Origin: Isoetes taiwanensis
Taxonomy: Eukaryota > Streptophyta > Lycopodiopsida > Isoetales > Isoetaceae
Length of the DNA stretch: 64,000 nt
Direction: 5' to 3'
NCBI GenBank assembly: GCA_021234155.1
Contig: JAJEKV010000020.1
Coordinates: 7,242,563 to 7,306,562 of the forward strand
The position numbers and the translations under genes were made by a program. Under the pieces are notes generated by a model. It was not told the DNA's origin, did not search any database, and saw only the letters and a list, made by a program, of their open reading frames with translations. Positions 12,031-22,415 of the stretch are shown piece by piece; within the stretch, counting starts at the first letter, position 1, and every line of letters begins with the position of its first letter.

Positions 12031-13414
12031 AGGCATTTTTCCGTGGCTGCATGTTGCTGGAGGAGCATTTTTTGGACTAATCCGATAGTTTTTGATGCCG
12101 CAGACATGAATCTCCTTGGCGCTTCATATTATTTCTCATTTTTTTCTTTTTCTTGTTACAGATTTGAAGATAGTGAAGAGTTTTGGTGATTTTTTGGCAG
12201 AGGCGGTAAAATCTTTGGCATTTGCACATTGAGCTCATATTTTCCTTGTTCTTGTTTTTTGTCAATGTTTGATCAATTTTTGCAGGTTCTTGGACGTCTT
12301 TGCTTTGCTGGCAGTCAATCTTATGGTCTGCTACTAATCTTTGCTAGTTTTTGTTTCTTGGCGGCCGATCTTGCTGTCATTTTAAGGTATTGTTGTCTTA
12401 TGTTAGTGTCTAGGTTTTCTTTTAGAAATGGAGGTATCAAGGAGCTTTGTAGCCCTGATTCTGATGTGGGTTTTCACGCCCTTTGCGGTTGGCTTTTCTT
12501 TGCCGATTCTCCCACAAATTGGCTCGATTTTCGATTCGTGCCCGCATTTTTTTTGCGGGTTCTTTTCGCCCTTGCCATGTCTTCTTAGAGCTGGATCCTG
12601 GGCGTTCGTATTTTGGTCTCCATTGTTTTTTAGAATAAGAATGGTTCCTTGGGACTCTGCCGTCTGCTTTCTTCTTCCTGTTACGTAGTTATTATGTATA
12701 GATTTATGGCCTTATGGGCTATCGTCCATGTATAACAGCATTTTATTTATACATCTTTCTATGTCTTCCTTTTGTTTCTTCTCTTTAGTAATGTATCTCT
12801 GTATGTGTTTTTAATTTTGTCTTCTGCTCTGCTGCCGTTTCATCTCTCAATATTCAAGTTGCTGCCCTGTTGTTCATTTCCAAATGGAATCTTGGATGTT
12901 GACCTCATTTAGTTATTAGCGGTGCTCTGGTGGCGCTGCTTAGGAAACTGGTAACCAAAGTTACCAAAAAAAAAAACTTACACAAAAAATACAAGCAAAA
13001 TGCTGGCCCTAGTGGTTTACGTATTGGCGCCAAATTCATGGAGTGCCATACCAAGTCCTAACAAGATAGATGACGTGTTGCTTACTACATGACAAAGCAA
13101 GGGGGCAATTCAGTAACTAAGGCCCAGATTCCACCGAACGGCCGTCTGTTACCTCTGGAGTCTCGATCTTCCACCCTAAATACCAGGGCCACCATTCCAC
13201 TACAATTCCGTCAATTCTTCAGCAATACACAGCCACATCCAGATGGCAGGTTTTTATCACAGTACCAGCAAACTCCCGGGGGATCTTGCCCGGGAGTAAA
13301 ATCTCTGATAATTGCCGCCACATCAGTAACTGCCGGGGTGTGATGGAATCGCAAAACTTAGAAAAAATGCTACTTGGACTTCTGCAATTCGTCCAGGTAT
13401 GAACTTCTGGCTCA
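12031..13414. other. intergenic DNA upstream of the PPR gene
   Basis: No gene recognised. Two overlapping plus-strand open frames (12229-12588 and 12428-12688) are rich in Phe, Leu and Cys and look like translated T-rich DNA. The last few hundred bases probably contain the PPR promoter and leader, but no TATA box convinced me. Confidence 0.4.
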
Positions 13415-13474
13415 GTGGAATCTGGGCCTAAGAAACTCGGCAATTCATCTGAACTTGAAGTCCAGGCCCTTGCC

Positions 13475-16084
13475 ATGTCAGCAAAGTTTAGCGTCGGGAA
13501 CGCACGAACCATGCCTATAACTTGGCATCTGGCACAGTTACCGGCCTTTTTTGGCCTAATGGGGATGTGGGCTTTGATAAGTAAGGTTCATGATCACTCC
13601 AGATCATGTGATTCCACAAGTCATCATGCCACATCAGCATGGTCAAAAGACCTAGATATTGGCCACATAAGTTCCACCTCAGCAGACGGACTATGCAAGG
13701 CAGAGGTACAGAGAACGAAACAGGCGCCCAGAAAAGCTTTCCTTCTCCTCAGAATATGGAAAAATGGAATCTGCTTGGTCGAAAGTACCGTTTTTTCCAG
13801 AGCCCAGACAGCTGGAATTTCATCAGCAATTGCAATCGACAGACAACAGGAGGCTAAGCGTGGGTACGGAGATTATCCTATCGATTACAGCAGTTCCGAG
13901 GTTGTAGAGAATTTGCTGGACATCATCGACAGAGTTAAGAATGGTACTATTGAGCTGGAAGAGGGACTTGCGCCATGGAAAGGACGGATCAACCACGCTG
14001 ATGATATTGTTCAAGTACTTAAGAGGATTGATGACGCTAAGTTGGGTTTGGAGCTTTTTAGATGGGCAGGAAAACAAGGTAAGGATTTTGTTCATAGCAC
14101 GTATTCGTATAATAATTTGCTCCAACTGCTTGTAAAAGATGGTTGGCATGATATGGTGCCTCCCATCTTTCAAGAAATGCAACAATCTGGATTCATGCTC
14201 ACCAACTTCACATTTAATATTGTGATCCTCAGTTTTACTAAAACAAAATCAATGGCAGAAGCACAAAAATGCTTCCAGGAGATGACTGAGCTCAAGATAA
14301 AGCCTGATGTTGTCACTTATGGCACCTTGATTAATGGCTTTTGTAATGTTGGTGCAATAAGCAATGCAATTGCGATGTTTGAGGAGATTATTAAAGAGGG
14401 TTTCACACCAAACATTCATACTTATACATCTATGGTAAATGCATTGTGTAAGATCAGGAGACTAGATGATGCTAAGAAGCTTTTCCATGACATGATCTCC
14501 AAAGGGTATGTCCCTAATAGCGTTACTTACAATGTCTTAATTGATGGCTATTGCAAGCACGGTCATATTGATGATGCTTTGAAGCTGAAAAAGTTGATGG
14601 CGACAAAAGGTATCAAACCAAATGTCTTTACCTACTGCACACTAATTGATGGCATTTGCAAAGTGGGAATGGTATCCAAAGCATATGAAATTTTTGGGGA
14701 AATGATTGCAAATGAGTGTCATCCCAATGTAGTCACTTATTCCTCCCTTATAAACGGATTATGCAAGGCAGGAAAAGTAGATGAAGCCTCAAAAATATTT
14801 GAGGAAATGATCAAACAAGAGCAGGCTCCAGATGTCTTTACCTACTCCTGTCTTATTGATGGCTATTGCAAAGAAGGCATGTTAGAGAAGGCCCAAAGCT
14901 TGTTGAAGGAGATGTCATCCAGAGGCTGCATCCCCAATGTCATAACTTACAGCACAGTTATTGATGGTCTATGTAAGACACATAAGATGGCTGAAGCATT
15001 GGAACTATTGAATGAAATGACCATTAAGCGTCATGTCCCTGATGTTGTGGCATATACTTCTCTTATTAATGGATTTTGCCAAAAATGCAAACTGGATGAC
15101 GCCAACTCCTTAATAACGCAAATGGTGGAAAAAGGCTGTGTTCCAAATGTCGTAACATATACTGCTCTGCTAAATGGTCTGGTTAAGGATAATAAAGTTG
15201 AAGAAGCATATACGTTATTGAATGCCATTGGAAAGGCTGGCCACATTCCTGATGCATTTTCATATGCAACCATTATCAATGGCTTTTGCAAGCAAGGGCA
15301 TTTGGACAAGGCGTTGGCAACTTTTGCTGAAATAGGTGCAAACGGACTTACTCCAGATATTGTCACGTACAATATCCTTATGAGTGGGTTAAGTAAGGGT
15401 GGACGCCTTCAGGATGCTTGTGGCTTATTAGATGAAATGCATGCAAAAGGTATTGTGCCTGATGCATATTCATATAGTGCAATATGTTATGGATTGTGCA
15501 AAGAAGACAAAGTAGACGACGCACAGAGTCTTCTTAAGATGATGACCCAGAAAGGGTGCCCCCCAAATGTAGTGATATATAATTCAGTGATTGATGGTCT
15601 CTTCAAAGCGGCGAGACAGGATGAAGCCCTTGATCTCTTCAATAAGATGACCGAGTCAGGTATCACTCCGACAGGAGTCACGTATACCAGCATTATATTT
15701 GGCATGTTGAAGGGTGGAATGCTGGATGAAGCATTAAAAAAACTTAAAGAAATGAAATTAAGAGGGTTTCGTCCCATATATACCCTTTATAAAGAATTAA
15801 TTAATCGTTTATGCACCTGTTCCAGATTGAATGAGGCATGCAAGCTCTTTGATGAGACATTGAGGATGGGATATTATCCTTCATCCTTGTCTTATTCCTA
15901 CATTGTTGATGCACTTTTCGCTGCTGGTGAGCGTGCGGAATTGGATTGGTCACCATTGCCCAATGTTTGTTGTAGCATGATAGAAAGGTTGTGTAAAGCG
16001 GGTGACATTGAGGAGGCAATTGTGCTTTTCAATAAAATGATTAAGATTGGGCACCTCAAGGATGATGATATGCCCAATGTTTGA
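13475..16084 (+). CDS. P-class pentatricopeptide repeat protein, intronless
   Basis: PPR proteins bind organellar RNA one base per 35-residue motif and act in processing, stability or translation in mitochondria or plastids. From 14099 to 15883 there are 17 consecutive motifs in perfect 105-base register (about residues 209-803 from this start). Examples are VVTYSSLINGLCKAGKVDEA and VFTYSCLIDGYCKEGMLEKA. A degenerate motif with a deletion and a final partial motif follow. All are P-type; no L/S motifs, E, DYW or SMR domain is present, so it is not an editing enzyme. The frame opens upstream of the chosen ATG (from about 13415). Met at 13475 gives 869 residues, but a later Met or a leader intron is possible. 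The roughly 200 residues before the first motif are a plausible but unproven organelle-targeting region. The frame has no breaks, so the gene looks functional. Confidence 0.9.
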   Translation: MSAKFSVGNARTMPITWHLAQLPAFFGLMGMWALISKVHDHSRSCDSTSHHATSAWSKDLDIGHISSTSADGLCKAEVQRTKQAPRKAFLLLRIWKNGICLVESTVFSRAQTAGISSAIAIDRQQEAKRGYGDYPIDYSSSEVVENLLDIIDRVKNGTIELEEGLAPWKGRINHADDIVQVLKRIDDAKLGLELFRWAGKQGKDFVHSTYSYNNLLQLLVKDGWHDMVPPIFQEMQQSGFMLTNFTFNIVILSFTKTKSMAEAQKCFQEMTELKIKPDVVTYGTLINGFCNVGAISNAIAMFEEIIKEGFTPNIHTYTSMVNALCKIRRLDDAKKLFHDMISKGYVPNSVTYNVLIDGYCKHGHIDDALKLKKLMATKGIKPNVFTYCTLIDGICKVGMVSKAYEIFGEMIANECHPNVVTYSSLINGLCKAGKVDEASKIFEEMIKQEQAPDVFTYSCLIDGYCKEGMLEKAQSLLKEMSSRGCIPNVITYSTVIDGLCKTHKMAEALELLNEMTIKRHVPDVVAYTSLINGFCQKCKLDDANSLITQMVEKGCVPNVVTYTALLNGLVKDNKVEEAYTLLNAIGKAGHIPDAFSYATIINGFCKQGHLDKALATFAEIGANGLTPDIVTYNILMSGLSKGGRLQDACGLLDEMHAKGIVPDAYSYSAICYGLCKEDKVDDAQSLLKMMTQKGCPPNVVIYNSVIDGLFKAARQDEALDLFNKMTESGITPTGVTYTSIIFGMLKGGMLDEALKKLKEMKLRGFRPIYTLYKELINRLCTCSRLNEACKLFDETLRMGYYPSSLSYSYIVDALFAAGERAELDWSPLPNVCCSMIERLCKAGDIEEAIVLFNKMIKIGHLKDDDMPNV

Positions 16085-16443
16085 AAGCCACTTCAATCAA
16101 TGGTAAAACAGATCAACAGTAATGAGAAAACAGAAATCATTCTGCAAATCCATTTTGTTGGTTCTGGACTGCATTAAGAGGGATACCTACTCAATCCTTC
16201 AACTCTTCTCACGAGACTACGTTCGAGTCCATTATACTTTAGGATAAGGTGAATTGTCAGGAATTCCAGAGTTTTCAATATGCAGATGGTTTATCAGGAA
16301 AGGATGAAGAAAGGCTTTGAACGTGCACGCACTGCTTAAGCTAAACGGAAGAAACTTATATGTGCACGCCATTGCTGAAGCTAAAAAGGGAGAAAACAAA
16401 TACGGAGAATAAACTCAGTAGCACGAGATTCTGTGTAGGAAAC

Positions 16444-16904
16444 GGACGTCCGTATTTAGAGTTCGGGATGTGGTATTTCCGGACTTTCTTGGTGGTATTT
16501 CTGGACATCCGTTATCAGCCAGGTGGTATTTCTGGCCAAAAAAGGTGGTATTTCCGGCCAAAAGGGTGGTATTTCCGGTCAAAAAGTGGTATTTCTGGCC
16601 AAAAACCAAGCGCGAAACTGCGCGGCGGAGCTGAAATCTTTGGTCGGATCGTTCTTGCAGCTCCGTGGACGGCTTGAACTGCTTCAAAAGCCCTTCTAAT
16701 CACTTTGTCTGCCTCTTTAACGTTAGTTTGATGAAGAGAGGAAGCGATTTGAGCCCAGATAGAGCTGGATTGATCCAAAAATGCCCCAAAACAGTTGATT
16801 CTGGGCTTGAAACTGTGAAGTTACAATGGCTGATAACGGGTGGCCGGAAATACCACAAAAAAAGTCCAGAAATACCACATCCCGGACTCTAAATACGGCG
16901 GTCC
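16444..16904. mobile_element. 461-bp MITE, Mutator-type, with 9-bp target duplications
   Basis: Terminal inverted repeats of about 61 bp (16444-16504 and 16844-16904) match at about 54 positions, starting GGAC..CCGTATTTAGAG. They are flanked by identical 9-bp direct repeats GTAGGAAAC at 16435-16443 and 16905-16913. Nine-base duplications are the signature of Mutator-like transposases. The interior repeats the subterminal motif GGTGGTATTTC(T/C)GG about five times near the left end. There is no transposase, so it is non-autonomous. It sits about 360 bp downstream of the PPR stop codon. Confidence 0.9.
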
Positions 16905-16913
16905 GTAGGAAAC

Positions 16914-18962
16914 AAGTTGGAACACGAGCAATAAGCTAGTGTACTGAAGCGAGTAATCCTATTGTTGGAGTTCCTTCAGAAAGACAAGATGGAAATACTA
17001 CTTATTGGCAAGAATGGTTGTTTCAAGGATACAAGGAAGTAATCAGCTTTAAGCTTCCACAGTCTATCACCTTCCATTTTCGGGCTTGAAAATCATTCTG
17101 CACTTGACTTCTCATAAAGCTAATGTCAGAGCACAATTACATGATGTCCTCTGAGATTGAACTCAATTGGGGACTAGTTCTCTTTGAAGGTTTTCGACAA
17201 ACGTTTTGGCCTAGAACAGGAAATGTGCAGACGGTAACATGTCTTCAACAACCTTCTGTCGTTAGCCCTGAGCAATAAACGCCCCATAGATTGTCTGTTC
17301 TGAAAATAGCATCTTTAGCTTCTGTTGGGCATAAGACATTGATCATTTTTTGGCCCAAAACTAGCTAAGCCACCCACACCACTCCTGGCGCCAACCTTGC
17401 TGTCGGTCCACTGAAACTAATTTGGAGCTAACTTAATTACTCCATGTTATATACAATTTATATAACCCCTTATTTACTTCCGTTTCCGTAATGTTAAGGG
17501 GAGGATGACGGTTGTCAAAGTTGCGTAATCCACTTCTAAAGGATCGGTGAAACTGTTATTTGAGCCTCTTCTTAGAGACCCAAGCAACGGCTTTCGCCCT
17601 GGAAGAACTTGTCGTACGGCCCCACTAGACTGATACTGGCGTGATACCGGCGGACGACAATGACTCGACTTGTGTGAATCGACATTAAGACTTTGACACG
17701 AAGATACACAACAATACGCCACTCGAGGAAATGAACCAATACTGCCATCTAAAGCATTACATAATCTCATGCAAAAGTTCTTGCGCAAATTTTTGATGCA
17801 AACTACAGTTGATAATGTCCTCCCTCAAATTACAGTTGATAATGTCCTCCTTCCTCAACGTGACCAAACTTTCCTTTCCAAATGTGGAGAAATCATGTCA
17901 TATGTCTTGAAATGTCCTTCCCTAAATTATGACCAAAAATGTCCATGCGTCAATATGGTTGGTTTGGACTGGGTCACCCTAACGAGCTTGCCAGACCCAT
18001 ATCAGGCATAACGACATGTCTAGTAATATAATACACCAAAATATTAATTTTGATAAGATGCTTATGGGAGATTGTCAAGTTTCAAATCTTAAAAAAAAAA
18101 AAAAAACATGACCGTTGAATAGTTTGAGATTGTTGAACACTAGATTAATCTCATCCGTCCATTTAACAACTCGGATTATAAAAAACCAGCAAAAAAATGA
18201 GCATTACACATATGGAAGCAGTTATGGCGGTGGAGGAATCAAACCTCCAAGTGATCTATATCACCCACAAAACAAGAACGTCCGTAAGAATTGCCCATAT
18301 GCACACATAGCAAGTGAAATTGGGAAAACCTGCAAGGCCTTCAATCTTCTAGGGTTTATTATCAACACCACACGATCTATAAGACTGTCTGGTGTTTATT
18401 GTTGCATTTTGAGCCTCCACTGATGGAAAGGAAAGATGCAACTAGCGAAGAGCTATGAGCAATAACAGGTACATGGTCCAATCCACTTCTCTCATCTAGG
18501 ACTTGCATAGCTGTGATATGGCTCGCAAAACATGTCGTTGCAATCAATAACATAATCTACCATGCCCTTACCATGACGGGTGCATTTTCTCTGTTTATGG
18601 GAATGTTTTGGTGCCATTGTATATTAATAGCTCCAGGCCATTACACATGTTTAGCAAGGCGCTTCCCATAGGTTTATCCCGGTCATGTGAGGTCCTGCCC
18701 CATCTAGCTTCCTCTATTTTGGTCTCGTCCAGTTGCCCCATCCACATCAGATTCCCAACTCGTTATTGCTGCTTACTTTCCCATTGTCCTACCATTAAAA
18801 TCATCTTTCAACACCACTTGACCTGAGGAAATAAAATCATCTTGATTCCTCCCTCACTCTCTCCCTCTCTTGTTTGGAGAGAAGTGAGTGAAGTTTGTAT
18901 TTGTTGTCGTGGAAGACCATTAGATCTATAAGGCATACATATAATGTTTTGAAATACCAACA
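16914..18962. other. intergenic DNA
   Basis: No gene recognised. A short tandem block (ACAGTTGATAATGTCCTCC) is repeated near 17805 and 17832, and an A16 run lies near 18091. The 104-codon minus-strand open frame at 17474-17788 shows no recognisable motif. Confidence 0.4.
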
Positions 18963-19223
18963 ACAATCTTCATAAAATAATAAGCTACTCTCAGGTAGCT
19001 ATCTTCCTCCTTCTCTAACTCTTCCTCCTCATCAAAAAGACTCAAATCTTTGGTTATTGACTCTCATACTTGCCACATCTCCAATATGAGCCCACAATCT
19101 TCATAAAATAATAAGCTACTCTCAGATAGCTAATCTTCCTCCTTCTCTAACTCTTCCTCCTCATCAAGAAGACTTAAATCTTTGGTTATTGACTCTCGTA
19201 CTTGTCACATCCCCAATATGAAC
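18963..19223. repeat. two-copy tandem duplication, 131-bp unit
   Basis: Copy 1 spans 18963-19093 and copy 2 spans 19094-19223, each starting ACAATCTTCATAAAATAATA. They differ at about ten positions. The second copy overlaps the 3' end of the LINE remnant on the minus strand, so the duplicated unit may be LINE 3' untranslated sequence. Confidence 0.85.
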
Positions 19224-19497
19224 CCACAAATAATCGAAGCATGCAAACTAAGAAAGTGATAGAGACCTCAATTCCATATCTCACTATTAAGGCATGGTAT
19301 GTAGGGCACTGTAAGATGGCGTGTTCTTCATCTTCAACCTTAGATCTGCATATCTTACATGTTCTGAGCTCTCTAGGAAGATTATGCCACCTTCCTACTT
19401 CAATCTGCAGGTGGTGTGAGCTCCTTCTTATCCTGGGAATAACATGCCTCGTCTCAATTAAAACGTCTTCTTTTAAATACTGCAATTTCTGAAGCAT
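19186..19497 (-). mobile_element. LINE C-terminal domain remnant
   Basis: The minus strand encodes SSHHLQIEVGRWHNLPRE, then CKICRSKVEDEEHAILQCP. This Cys-x2-Cys...Val-Glu-Asp-Glu-x-His...Cys zinc-binding tail follows the reverse transcriptase in many plant LINEs. The same arrangement (LRIETGRW, then CQCC and IEDESH) is present in the LINE at 49.0-49.5 kb, so both belong to one lineage. No RT is left upstream. Its 3' end lacks the stem-loop seen in the other copies and is replaced by the tandem duplication. Confidence 0.8.
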
Positions 19498-19774
19498 TAG
19501 AGTTTTTTTTGGGTCCCATGATATCCTAATAAAAAACCTTTAAAATTCCACATCAGCATCTTGAATCCACCAATGAAAAGAGTCTTGTAATTCATTGAAT
19601 CCCAGTAATACATGGCGCTCAATCTCCCTTGCAATAAATGCAATGAATCAATGGCATAGAATATAGGGGGTTATCTCGATGATACCACCACAATTATCGG
19701 CCTCATTAATTGGGGGAATTCTATTCTATTTTTCCTACCCCATCCTCTTTGGAAAAAAAGGGGAACGAGCTAGG

Positions 19775-19900
19775 AACCCACGGGTAGGAGAGGGTTTCCG
19801 GTGGGAAACCAGCAGGCGGCGCCACCGTGAGGGGCGTTAGCCCCGAGCGGCGGCGCCGCCTGCCAATTTCCCCCCGGAAACCCTCGACTGCCCGTGGGTT
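19775..19900. repeat. 126-bp GC-rich foldback element
   Basis: Two 49-base arms (19775-19823 and 19852-19900), from AACCCACGGG to CAGGCGGCGCC, are nearly perfect inverted repeats around a 28-base loop. The element is far more GC-rich than its surroundings. A decayed relative lies at 11858-11915. A clear target duplication is not visible, though both copies follow GCTAGG. It could be a miniature inverted-repeat element or a fossil transcript hairpin. Confidence 0.85.
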
Positions 19901-20023
19901 ATAGCCAAGTTGCATGCTCATTACCTCACCCTCGTCCTTAAATTGCCACCATTTCACTTCATCCTATGTGAGATACCTCACACCAAAGTGACTAAGCTTG
20001 CTACTATTTATTCTATTGCCTTC

Positions 20024-20654
20024 GCCTGCTTCTTTTATCGCGGCGCTCCGCTGGCGCTGGCGCTGGCGCTTTACTTTGGCGCCGCCGAGGCCCGCCCGAA
20101 AGGATGCAATGATGGATGGCGTTGGAGCAAAGATAAAGGAAGGATGGCGCCCGTGTGCTCTCGAGTGGATGTTCACTGCGCCACAGATACACTGGGGTCT
20201 TTGGGCGCTTTGGCGCAGCCCGTGGATGGGTGAGGAGGCACCTCCGATGGGCGATTTCCACGGCGGTTTTTTTCGGCGCCACCTTCCCCTGCGTGTGCCG
20301 GGGCGATTGGCGTTAGGGGCGCCTGCTTTTCCAACCCCGGTTGTGAAGAGGTTACGGTTCGAGTTGCTTGGTGAAGCTTTGCTGGCTTGGAGGTATGAAG
20401 GTATGCTTGTTGCTTGTTAACAAAGATGGATTTTGGATCCGTGAGCAGCCATAGTCATCCTGGCAACGGTTTTTTCCCAGGTGGTTTTTAATCCGGGTCA
20501 TGATGGTTGTGTTCTAGCTCACGTTGTGCTTTGGTTTAAGGGCTTCGGCCCATGTTCTTGTTTGGACTTCGGTCCCTTATGTACTTGGTCCCATAACCCG
20601 ATTGGGTTCCGTGGACGTTAAAAATTTTTCCTTCCTTCCTTCCTTCCTTCCTTC
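20024..20654 (+). mobile_element. short GC-rich retroposon with LINE-type 3' end
   Basis: A 631-bp insertion is bracketed by 31-bp direct repeats (19993-20023 and 20655-20685) that differ at two positions, a typical LINE-machinery target duplication. The 5' half is GC-rich with GGCGCTGGCGCT repeats. The 3' end carries stem AACCC, loop GATT, stem GGGTT (20595-20608), then CCGTGGACGTTAAAAAT and a (TTCC)n tail. This 3' end is shared with the RT-bearing LINE at 48.8-50.4 kb. No RT is encoded. A 140-codon open frame spans 19998-20420, but its start lies in the target site and it is probably fortuitous. It is either a 5'-truncated, internally deleted LINE or a non-autonomous parasite of that LINE. 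Confidence 0.85.
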
Positions 20655-20689
20655 TAAGCCTGCTACTATTTATCCTATTGCCTTCTAAG

Positions 20690-21866
20690 CCTTCTTTTTC
20701 AAAGGTTTATAATGGCATTATGAATTCACTAGTTATGGTGCCCGACGTTGCCGGGCTTTATTACAATTTGAAAGAATGTGGTGATTTTTATATCTGACAT
20801 GATGCTAAAAAGGAAGGAAGGTCTAAACGTGAGCATGGGTGTGATGGGCATTGTTGATTTGTCGTGTAATATAAATGCCAAAGACGGTGCATCTAGCATA
20901 CTCCAACTTTTGATTGAGGTCCTGACTATAAAGCACGATGTTCATTTTATTTGTGAGTTGGAAACATCAATGGTCAGTATATGGGAGAACCATTGGTTCT
21001 CATAAGTACCTTGTTCATGTATGTAAGATGATTTTCCTGTAGCACAAATATGAAAGCACATGTTGGCAATATGGTTGGTCAGTCATATTCATACATGTTG
21101 ACCAATCCATATGCATGTAATGGTAAACATGAACATGGACAATGCATCGAGATGTAATATAATGACCCAAAAGAGATGTTTAATAGAATAAAGAGATCTC
21201 ATGACTTCCAACTCTTCCCTGTAGTAAGATAATGAGCATCTCAAATTTTGGCATCTCAAATTTTGGCATCGTTTAAAAAGGTAATTTGCAACATTTGGTT
21301 GGATTGAGTAGATGATGTTAGACAAAATAAGACCAATTAACAACTTAAAGAACATGACAATCGATATTTGGAGGAGGAAATGTGAACTATGTCGAGGTAC
21401 AAAGATTTGTATATTATAATGAATCAATACCAACACCACAAATTATATTTGCGAAGTTGTGAGTTCCAGTTGCCTTGCTTTAAGCTCAGTTGTACTGGAT
21501 TTATTGTAATCATACGTTACATTAGAAATAGTAGCTTGAATGATTGTCCATGAGTATCCGTACATCCATAATTATTCAAGGTGTCTGTAGATCTACTGTA
21601 TATCCAAATTTCTTAAAAGCATACAATTGAAAATTCTTAGGCAGTTCCCACAGCAAGAAAACGTGGAGCAATAATGTCTGTTGCCTAGCATTGTCATGTG
21701 TTATTGCTCAGGACATGGAGACCCATGAACTCTTGCATTCCCTGCCAGTTGGGTCCCAGTAAGACCTGCTATCATTTGGTTGCAATGCAATTCTATTGTT
21801 TCTAAACCTAATCAGCGCCTTGAATCCACCAAGAGAAAAGGCAATCTTTTCAATCTTTTCTTCTCC
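20690..21866. other. intergenic DNA
   Basis: No gene recognised. On the minus strand just below 21866, the reading EEKIEKIAFSLGG may be a few more decayed codons of the neighbouring KIN17 copy. Confidence 0.4.
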
Positions 21867-22415
21867 CTAAAAAGTCCTCTGGTTTTCCTCATCAGATGGC
21901 AAGGAAGAAGAAGCATCCTCCTCAGGAGACTCTAATTTCGCGAATTTGACAGCCCTTTCAATCTGGTCAGCAATAATTCTCTCATGTCTGTCTGCATCTG
22001 CAACTTCAGCTTTTTGTCTCTTATTTTTCAAACCTTCCTTGAGCAGAGTTCCAGGCTCCTTATCATTATAAGTAATGAACCAACCTCAAGGGTTTTCTCA
22101 ACTTTACACTTTCCAGTCTTTCCCTAAGTATTTAACAAACTCAGTCAAGGGGATCCGTTTTGTAGAATACATACGGACATGATGACGATCTGCAATATAA
22201 TCGCTGTAAACTAAAACGGCTGCTACTCTAAAAATGATGGCTATGTTTCATATGCTCCATAAAAGCAGTTTCAAATTATTCAGGATACCCACCAACAAAA
22301 CGGTGAGGATTTTGATCGAATACCTGCATTTGGCGCTAATGGCTCTCGCTCATACAATGGCACTTGAATACGTCTTTGTCCCGACATTATTTCTGGCACA
22401 TTTGACAATACAGGT
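21867..22415 (-). pseudogene. KIN17: KIN17-like protein, N-terminal half, decayed
   Basis: KIN17 is a conserved nuclear nucleic-acid-binding protein with a C2H2 zinc finger, a winged-helix-like domain and C-terminal KOW modules. Read downward from 22415, the minus strand gives the zinc-finger block YCQMCQK, a stop, then FKCHCMSESH, a stop, then RQMQVFDQNPHRFVGGYPE. The winged-helix part follows (DYIADRHHVRMYSTKR, LTEFVKYLGKD), then a one-base frameshift before GWFITYNDKEP. Next comes KNKRQKAEVADADRHERIIA and DQIERA, ending in an acidic tail and a TAG at 21867. Several stops and frameshifts and no KOW half mean it is dead. The sequence before 22415 looks like an intron 3' end (TTTACAG), so the copy kept at least one intron boundary. 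The plus-strand 186-codon open frame over it is a shadow. Confidence 0.87.

Noticed and set aside
12229-12688. Overlapping 119- and 86-codon plus-strand frames
   Set aside because: Phe/Cys/Leu-rich readings of T-rich DNA with no splice or motif support.
17474-17788. Organelle DNA insertion
   Set aside because: The more GC-balanced stretch looked foreign, but I could not match it to any organelle gene or rRNA segment.
19998-20420. 140-codon open frame in the short retroposon
   Set aside because: Its start lies in the target-site duplication and its Trp/Arg-rich beginning is a translated GGCGCT repeat, so it is unlikely to be a gene.
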